From Candidatus Brachythrix odensensis (lineage in GTDB: Bacteria > Chloroflexota > Anaerolineae > J036 > Brachytrichaceae): 64,000 nucleotides of DNA. Below are positions 60,203 through 64,000 of the stretch, piece by piece. The notes under the pieces were generated by a model that was not told the origin of the DNA, did not search any database, and saw only the letters and a list, made by a program, of their open reading frames with translations. The stretch's first letter is position 1; every line of letters starts with the position of its first letter. The translations under genes were made by a program, and so were the position numbers. The DNA lies in contig JADKDT010000001.1 in the NCBI GenBank assembly GCA_016714465.1, positions 310,001 through 374,000 on the forward strand, given 5' to 3'.

Positions 60203-60241
60203 AAAGAGGAATCTCCCGGCGAAGCCGGGAGATTCCTCTTT
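60203..60241. repeat. 39-bp perfect palindrome, GCGAAGC-core family (copy 17)
   Basis: Perfect 18-base arms flank GAA, ending in TTT, between convergent genes; a plausible terminator. Confidence 0.9.
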
Positions 60242-60250
60242 GCAAACACA

Positions 60251-60802
60251 TCAGTGGCCCGTATTGCCCCAGATGTGGTGGATGAGCGTGATGCGGTATT
60301 GATACTCGCGGGTGCCCTGTGTCCAGTTCGACTTGATAAAGGCCAACGCCGCCGCCATGTCAGGCCCGCTCAACACCCCGCGAAAGCCCACCATCTCGCT
60401 GCTCAGGCCGCCCGCGCCGTTCATGATGTAGTCCAGCAGCTCGGTGTCGGCATGCTGCCAGGTGTGCCCGGCATCGGTGTGCGGCGGCGCCGGATACTTA
60501 AAAGTTGTGAGCGAGGGGTAACGCCAATTGGGTTGTCCCTCGAGTTGCGCCCCGTGGCACTTCGCGCAATTCTCCTCATAGACCACCTTGCCGCGCGCCA
60601 CCTGGGCGGAATCGAGCCCAGGCACGACGATCGGGCCGGATACCTTCTCCAGCGCAGCGGCGCTCGGCGGCGTGGTCAAAGTGCGGCTGGTGGTCTCCGC
60701 AGTGGCCCGCGTTGCGAACGTCACGCCGGCCATCACGCTCGCGGCGGCGACGACGATCAGCGCGATGCCCAACCCGGTGACGGTGAAGCTACCCCGATGC
60801 AT
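60251..60802 (-). CDS. membrane-anchored mono-heme cytochrome c
   Basis: This 183-residue protein has an N-terminal uncleaved anchor or signal (residues 8-30). The heme site is CAKCH (Cys79, Cys82, His83) in YEENCAKCHGAQLEG, and the probable axial Met lies in GAGGLSSEMVGF. It is a class I cytochrome c domain of usual length, suited to electron transfer on the outer face of the membrane. No oxidase or reductase genes are adjacent. Confidence 0.9.
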   Translation of the reverse strand: MHRGSFTVTGLGIALIVVAAASVMAGVTFATRATAETTSRTLTTPPSAAALEKVSGPIVVPGLDSAQVARGKVVYEENCAKCHGAQLEGQPNWRYPSLTTFKYPAPPHTDAGHTWQHADTELLDYIMNGAGGLSSEMVGFRGVLSGPDMAAALAFIKSNWTQGTREYQYRITLIHHIWGNTGH

Positions 60803-60828
60803 GCGCCGATTCTATCTGCCGTCCCGCC

Positions 60829-61605
60829 TCACGGGCGCGCGCCGGCGGCCTCGAGCAGGGCGATGACGCGGGTCTGGTTGCGCCGCCGCGCGTGGGCGAG
60901 CGCCGTCACCCCGCTTCCATCGGCGAGATTGACGTTGGCCCCGGCCGCGATCAGCATGCGCACGACCTCGGTGTGGCGCTCGCCGCCATCCCCGAGAATG
61001 ATCGCCTCGAGCAGAGCCGTCCAACCCAGCCGGTTGACGTGATCGATCGCAATCCTGGTCTTCAGCAATTCGCGGATGACCTCGACATGGCCGCGATCGG
61101 CCGCCCGAATGAGGCCGGTCCCGTTGTAACTGTCGGTGCTGCCCACATCCGCCCCATGCCGCAGGGTGAGCCGGAACAGGTCGGCAAATCCATCCGACGT
61201 CGAGATGAGATAGGCGCTCTGGCGGGTGCGATCCTGGGCGTTCACATCGGCGCCCGCGTCAATCAGGACCTGAGCGATGTCGACCCGATTGGCGTAGGCG
61301 GCCGCGATCAGGGCGGTGATGCCCCGCGCATCGGCGAAGGCCGGGCTGGCGCCCTGGGCCAGCAGCGTCCGGACGCGGGCCAGATCGCCCGCCTCGGCGG
61401 CGTCGATCAGGGCCTGGTTTGGCGCCGGGGCAAGGGTCGCGGCGGGGGATGGCATAACGGTCGAAATCGACGTGGGACCTGGGCTCGCTGTCAGGATTGG
61501 GGCAAAGGTTGCGGCCGGCGCCGAGGCGCAGCCGGCCAGCGCAATGGCCAGGGCCAGGAGGCGCGACACGGCTTTACCCAATGCTGTTATCAGATCACAA
61601 AACAT
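60829..61605 (-). CDS. ankyrin-repeat lipoprotein
   Basis: This 258-residue protein has a lipobox ALAGC at residues 22-26 and a Pro/Thr/Ala-rich linker. It then has about five ankyrin repeats from residue 65 to the end, such as LIDAAEAGDLARVRTLLAQG, GITALIAAAYANRVDIAQVL and HTEVVRMLIAAGANVNLADG. It is a surface scaffold for protein contacts; the partner is unknown. The 3' end lies 26 bases from the cytochrome c start on the same strand. Confidence 0.88.
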   Translation of the reverse strand: MFCDLITALGKAVSRLLALAIALAGCASAPAATFAPILTASPGPTSISTVMPSPAATLAPAPNQALIDAAEAGDLARVRTLLAQGASPAFADARGITALIAAAYANRVDIAQVLIDAGADVNAQDRTRQSAYLISTSDGFADLFRLTLRHGADVGSTDSYNGTGLIRAADRGHVEVIRELLKTRIAIDHVNRLGWTALLEAIILGDGGERHTEVVRMLIAAGANVNLADGSGVTALAHARRRNQTRVIALLEAAGARP

Positions 61606-61608
61606 GCT

Positions 61609-61653
61609 CCGGAGGCGATATCCCCCGGCGAAGCCGGGGGATATCGCCTCCGG
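61609..61653. repeat. 45-bp perfect palindrome, GCGAAGC-core family (copy 18)
   Basis: Perfect 21-base arms flank GAA, just upstream of the ankyrin gene and downstream of the small membrane protein gene. Confidence 0.9.
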
Positions 61654-61710
61654 AAAAACGGGTTTTGCTGGAGGCTCTATGTGGTGAAGACGCTGAGTCG
61701 ATCAACGCGA

Positions 61711-61923
61711 TTACCTGCCCAGGCCCGCAACCATCCGGATGATGCCGACGGAGGCCACCAGGACCTTGACCAGATCGCCCGTTTGCACCTCGGGCGCCGC
61801 CAACGCTTTTCCGTCTTGCAGCGCTTTTTCGTCGGCGCTGCGGATGAAGAAGACCGCCGCCGCGAGGCCAGCCATCAGGCCGCCGACCGCGCCGATCAGA
61901 AGGGTCTTGTTTTTCCAGGACAT
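61711..61923 (-). CDS. small single-pass membrane protein linked to eda
   Basis: This 70-residue protein begins MSWKNKTLLIGAVGGLMAGL. One helix covers residues 7-26, and a short soluble tail follows with a weak second hydrophobic stretch (LVKVLVASVGIIRMVAGLG). A clear AAAGGAG site lies before the ATG, which comes 2 bases after the eda stop, so it is the second gene of that operon. Chloroflexota genomes often carry such short YtxH-like proteins; function unknown. Confidence 0.7.
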   Translation of the reverse strand: MSWKNKTLLIGAVGGLMAGLAAAVFFIRSADEKALQDGKALAAPEVQTGDLVKVLVASVGIIRMVAGLGR

Positions 61924-61925
61924 TC

Positions 61926-62570
61926 CTATACTCCTTTTGCGGTCGCCAGACAGGCGCGCGCATGATCGCGGATGCCGTTCCAGTCGCTGGCGTCCATCAG
62001 GTTCTGGGGCATCAGCTCGTTGGTCAGCCCGACCAGTTGCGCGCCGGCCTTCAGGTAGTTCTGCGACTGGGCCGAGGTTACCATCCCGCTTACCCACAAC
62101 GGGATGTGCGGGAAGGGCCCGCGGACCGCCCGGATGTAGTCGGGACCGCCGAGGGTGGCCGCCGGAAACACCTTGACCACGTGCGCGCCAGCGCGCCAGC
62201 AGGCCGCGATCTCGGTCGGTGTGGCGGCGCCGGGGATGGCGACGACCCCCGCCTCGCGGCAAGGGCGAATGATTTCAAACTCGGCCGACGGCGCGACGAT
62301 GAATTGGCAACCGGCTTCGATACAGGCCCGCGCGTCCGCGGCGGTCATTACCGTGCCGGCCCCGACCATCACTCCGTCGCCCACCGTTTGGACGAGCTCT
62401 TTAAGCACGTTAACTGCGTCGGGGACCGTCATCGGCACTTCGACGGCCTTGAATCCGCCGGCGACCAGCGCCCGAACGACGTTCAACGCGTCGCTGGCGG
62501 TCCGGGTGCGGATGACGCCGACGATCCTTTCGTCAAACAGGAAGCGGATGCGGGATTCGATAGTGAGCAT
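61926..62570 (-). CDS. eda: 2-keto-3-deoxy-6-phosphogluconate aldolase
   Basis: In this 214-residue class I aldolase the Schiff-base Lys lies in GAHVVKVFPAATLGG, the catalytic Glu in FKAVEVPMTVPDA and MVGAGTVMTAADARACIEAG is the family signature. It cleaves KDPG to pyruvate and glyceraldehyde-3-phosphate in the Entner-Doudoroff or uronate pathways. I start at the ATG at 62570, since the family N-terminus begins there; upstream frame is repeat DNA. TACAAT ends 9 bases before the ATG, indicating a leaderless start. Confidence 0.93.
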   Translation of the reverse strand: MLTIESRIRFLFDERIVGVIRTRTASDALNVVRALVAGGFKAVEVPMTVPDAVNVLKELVQTVGDGVMVGAGTVMTAADARACIEAGCQFIVAPSAEFEIIRPCREAGVVAIPGAATPTEIAACWRAGAHVVKVFPAATLGGPDYIRAVRGPFPHIPLWVSGMVTSAQSQNYLKAGAQLVGLTNELMPQNLMDASDWNGIRDHARACLATAKGV

Positions 62571-62943
62571 ATCGCTGCAATTGTACGGGAAGAGAGCATG
62601 CCCGCCCCGGTGCGGGCGCGAGTTTCTCTCGTTTGTCATCCGGAGCGCACCCCACCGAGCCGTTGCACGAAAACACGTATCTGGGTGCGCGAAGGACCCC
62701 TGTAAAGTAATGCGAGACGATACTTTGATCGGCACCAAATCGCGTTCGCCGATTCTCGTGCCCACTGCGCGACGCTACAGGGGTCCTTCGCTCGCCCATT
62801 TTCTTTCGCGTGTGCCGAAGCCCTGAGGGGCTCGCTCAGGATGACAAGAATGGAGTATCGTTCGTGCGTTGCCTTGCGCATGCGCAGCTTAACTTGATGC
62901 CATTGGGCGCAAGCCAGGGCGGGCATCATCGCTTCCCAACTGT
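62571..62943. other. intergenic region dominated by a repeat element
   Basis: It contains the eda promoter and an inverted pair GCGAAGGACCCCTGTA (62689-62704) and its exact complement (62776-62791). A CATCCTGAGCGAGCCCCTC-type segment follows at about 62822-62845. No gene is visible. Confidence 0.65.
62689..62791. repeat. 103-bp element with 16-bp perfect inverted ends
   Basis: GCGAAGGACCCCTGTA is repeated inverted around 71 bases. Together with the adjacent CATCCTGAGCG motif it belongs to the same broad repeat type as the element at 51414 (CATCCTGAGC...GTCGAAGG). Confidence 0.75.
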
Positions 62944-64000
62944 TCAAAACACCTCCACCGCGCCGCCAACATCCAGGAAGCATAAAGCCGCCGCCGGCCT
63001 CTCGCCCAGGAAGGCCTCGGCCGCGGCGGCATACGTGTTGACCTGGAGGTCATAGCCCCTGGCGGTGATCCGGTCCAGCATGGCCGCGCGATTACGAAGT
63101 TGGTCGGTCTTGAAGTCGACGATCTTCCAGTGTCCGGCGTGGCGGTACAGACAATCGATGATCCCCGAGACGGGCGCGCCATCGCGTGTCCACGCGTAGG
63201 GCACTTCATGCAGGCGCTGATCTGAACTGCCCATCTCGGCATATAGCGGGTGGGCGGCGAAGCGGGCGAGGATGCGCCGGGAACGGTTCACGGCGTCCTC
63301 GATCTGGCGCGGCTCGACCAGCCCCAGGGTCTGCGCTTCGGTCCGCAGCCAGTCCAGATCCGGCGGCGCCACCCGCCAGAGCTGGACGGCCCGATGGGTG
63401 AGCTTCCCGACGATTGACGCGGGCGCGTCCGAGCGGGCCACGCGCGATGTCACTCGGGTCAGGAAGGCGTCGTGCCGCCGATCAGCGCCCGCGGGCGGCA
63501 AGGGCGCGACAAGGCGCAAGTCGCCCAGCGTTGGCGCAGCTTCCGCAGTCGGACCTGGGCGGGGCGGCAGCGGTGCGCCCGGTTCGCGAATCAGGGCGAT
63601 GACGCCTATTTCCGCGCGGCTCAGATCCATCTCGCGCAGCGCAGCGCCCGCCGGATCATGCGCGATGGCGCGGTCCATGAGTGGCAGCGCCCCGGGCAGG
63701 CAAAGGAGTTTGAGCCAGCCGCCCACATTGCCGGGCGTGCCATCCTTCTTGAGCGCAATATCTGCGCTGATCGCGAGCTTTTCCTCGGCCCGGGTGGCGG
63801 CCACATACAGCAGACGGCCGGCTTCGGCTTCGTCCTGTTCCTGCTCGGCGCGGGCGGCCAGGGCGTAGAGAAATGGCTTGCGGTCCTCCGCGTCGGTCAG
63901 GCGCAAGACCAGCCCCCACGCGGGATGCAGCACGAAGTCACGTCCGCCACCGCTCTGGCGTCCGGCATCGCCAAGCACAACGACCGGGAACTCGAGGCCT
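62944..64000 (-). CDS. UvrD/AddA-type helicase-nuclease, partial (5' end outside window)
   Basis: About 352 C-terminal residues are visible. The strand begins with LEFPVVVLGDAGR, helicase motif V-like, and continues to motif VI (AGRLLYVAATRAEEKLAIS). A linker leads to a RecB-type nuclease domain with APVSGIIDCLYRHAGHWKIVDFKTDQ, containing the catalytic Asp, Asp and Lys, and YDLQVNTYAAAAEAF. This is the C-terminal architecture of AddA-like double-strand-break repair enzymes. Partner AddB would be expected beyond the window. Confidence 0.88.
   Translation of the reverse strand, partial: GLEFPVVVLGDAGRQSGGGRDFVLHPAWGLVLRLTDAEDRKPFLYALAARAEQEQDEAEAGRLLYVAATRAEEKLAISADIALKKDGTPGNVGGWLKLLCLPGALPLMDRAIAHDPAGAALREMDLSRAEIGVIALIREPGAPLPPRPGPTAEAAPTLGDLRLVAPLPPAGADRRHDAFLTRVTSRVARSDAPASIVGKLTHRAVQLWRVAPPDLDWLRTEAQTLGLVEPRQIEDAVNRSRRILARFAAHPLYAEMGSSDQRLHEVPYAWTRDGAPVSGIIDCLYRHAGHWKIVDFKTDQLRNRAAMLDRITARGYDLQVNTYAAAAEAFLGERPAAALCFLDVGGAVEVF

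Overview
This 64 kb window is high-GC chromosomal DNA from a heterotrophic bacterium, most likely a Chloroflexota (Anaerolineae-like) genome known from a metagenome. That placement is an inference. It rests on Thr/Pro/Ala-rich lipoprotein linkers, several secreted glycosidases, a WD40 protein related to STAND receptors, and unusually dense intergenic inverted repeats of types common in that phylum. No rRNA, tRNA, CRISPR array, prophage or complete insertion sequence was seen.

Layout. 1-10 kb: a partial CASTOR/POLLUX-type channel, a DMT exporter, a tandem nitrilase-fold protein, prephenate dehydratase coupled to a c-di-AMP receptor-like protein, a large secreted GH31 enzyme and a TctA-like permease. 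10-18 kb: a TPR-like protein, a GNAT acetyltransferase, the remnant of a NarL-type two-component system, two SDR/hydroxylase genes, a tiny Lys-rich peptide, a frameshifted Na/Ca exchanger and a VapBC module. 18-25 kb: a secreted beta-propeller glycosidase, a four-gene operon with a WXG100-like effector and two EspG-like paralogues, and a GH13 lipoprotein. 25-29 kb: a LacI regulon (GH63-like hydrolase, MDR dehydrogenase, Hyi-type isomerase). 29-33 kb: MobA-like enzyme, cysteine desulfurase, MnmA and inositol monophosphatase. 33-38 kb: a GntR/SDR operon divergent from an HpcH aldolase and an FGGY kinase, then an F420-type oxidoreductase. 38-48 kb: a pullulanase with an LPxTG-like tail, a DUF5666-like secreted protein, a RAYT transposase flanked by its palindromes, and a STAND-derived WD40 protein without its NTPase core. 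48-56 kb: Sua5, a MaoC/CoA-lyase/CMD operon, LeuD and an oligopeptide ABC importer. 56-64 kb: FTR1 permease, GalE, a LysM/M23 peptidase, cytochrome c, an ankyrin lipoprotein, KDPG aldolase and a partial AddA/UvrD-like helicase-nuclease.

The genes describe a carbohydrate and sugar-acid scavenger. Extracellular GH31, GH13, pullulanase and GH43-like enzymes release sugars. Two compact regulons, LacI and GntR, handle intracellular glycosides and sugar acids, and KDPG aldolase, the HpcH aldolase and a kinase feed central metabolism.

Two caveats shape the reading. First, about ten otherwise well-conserved genes carry single-base frameshifts, several in homopolymers, and a 130-bp run of pure G/C tracts lies near 15.3 kb. 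Uncorrected sequencing indels are therefore likely and these genes should not be called pseudogenes without re-sequencing. Second, about 18 near-perfect palindromes of 31-65 bp, usually with a GCGAAGC-type core, punctuate the window irrespective of transcription direction. They, the RAYT-REP locus, a palindrome inserted in frame in mnmA, the NTPase-less STAND protein and the WXG100/EspG-like operon are the most unusual features.
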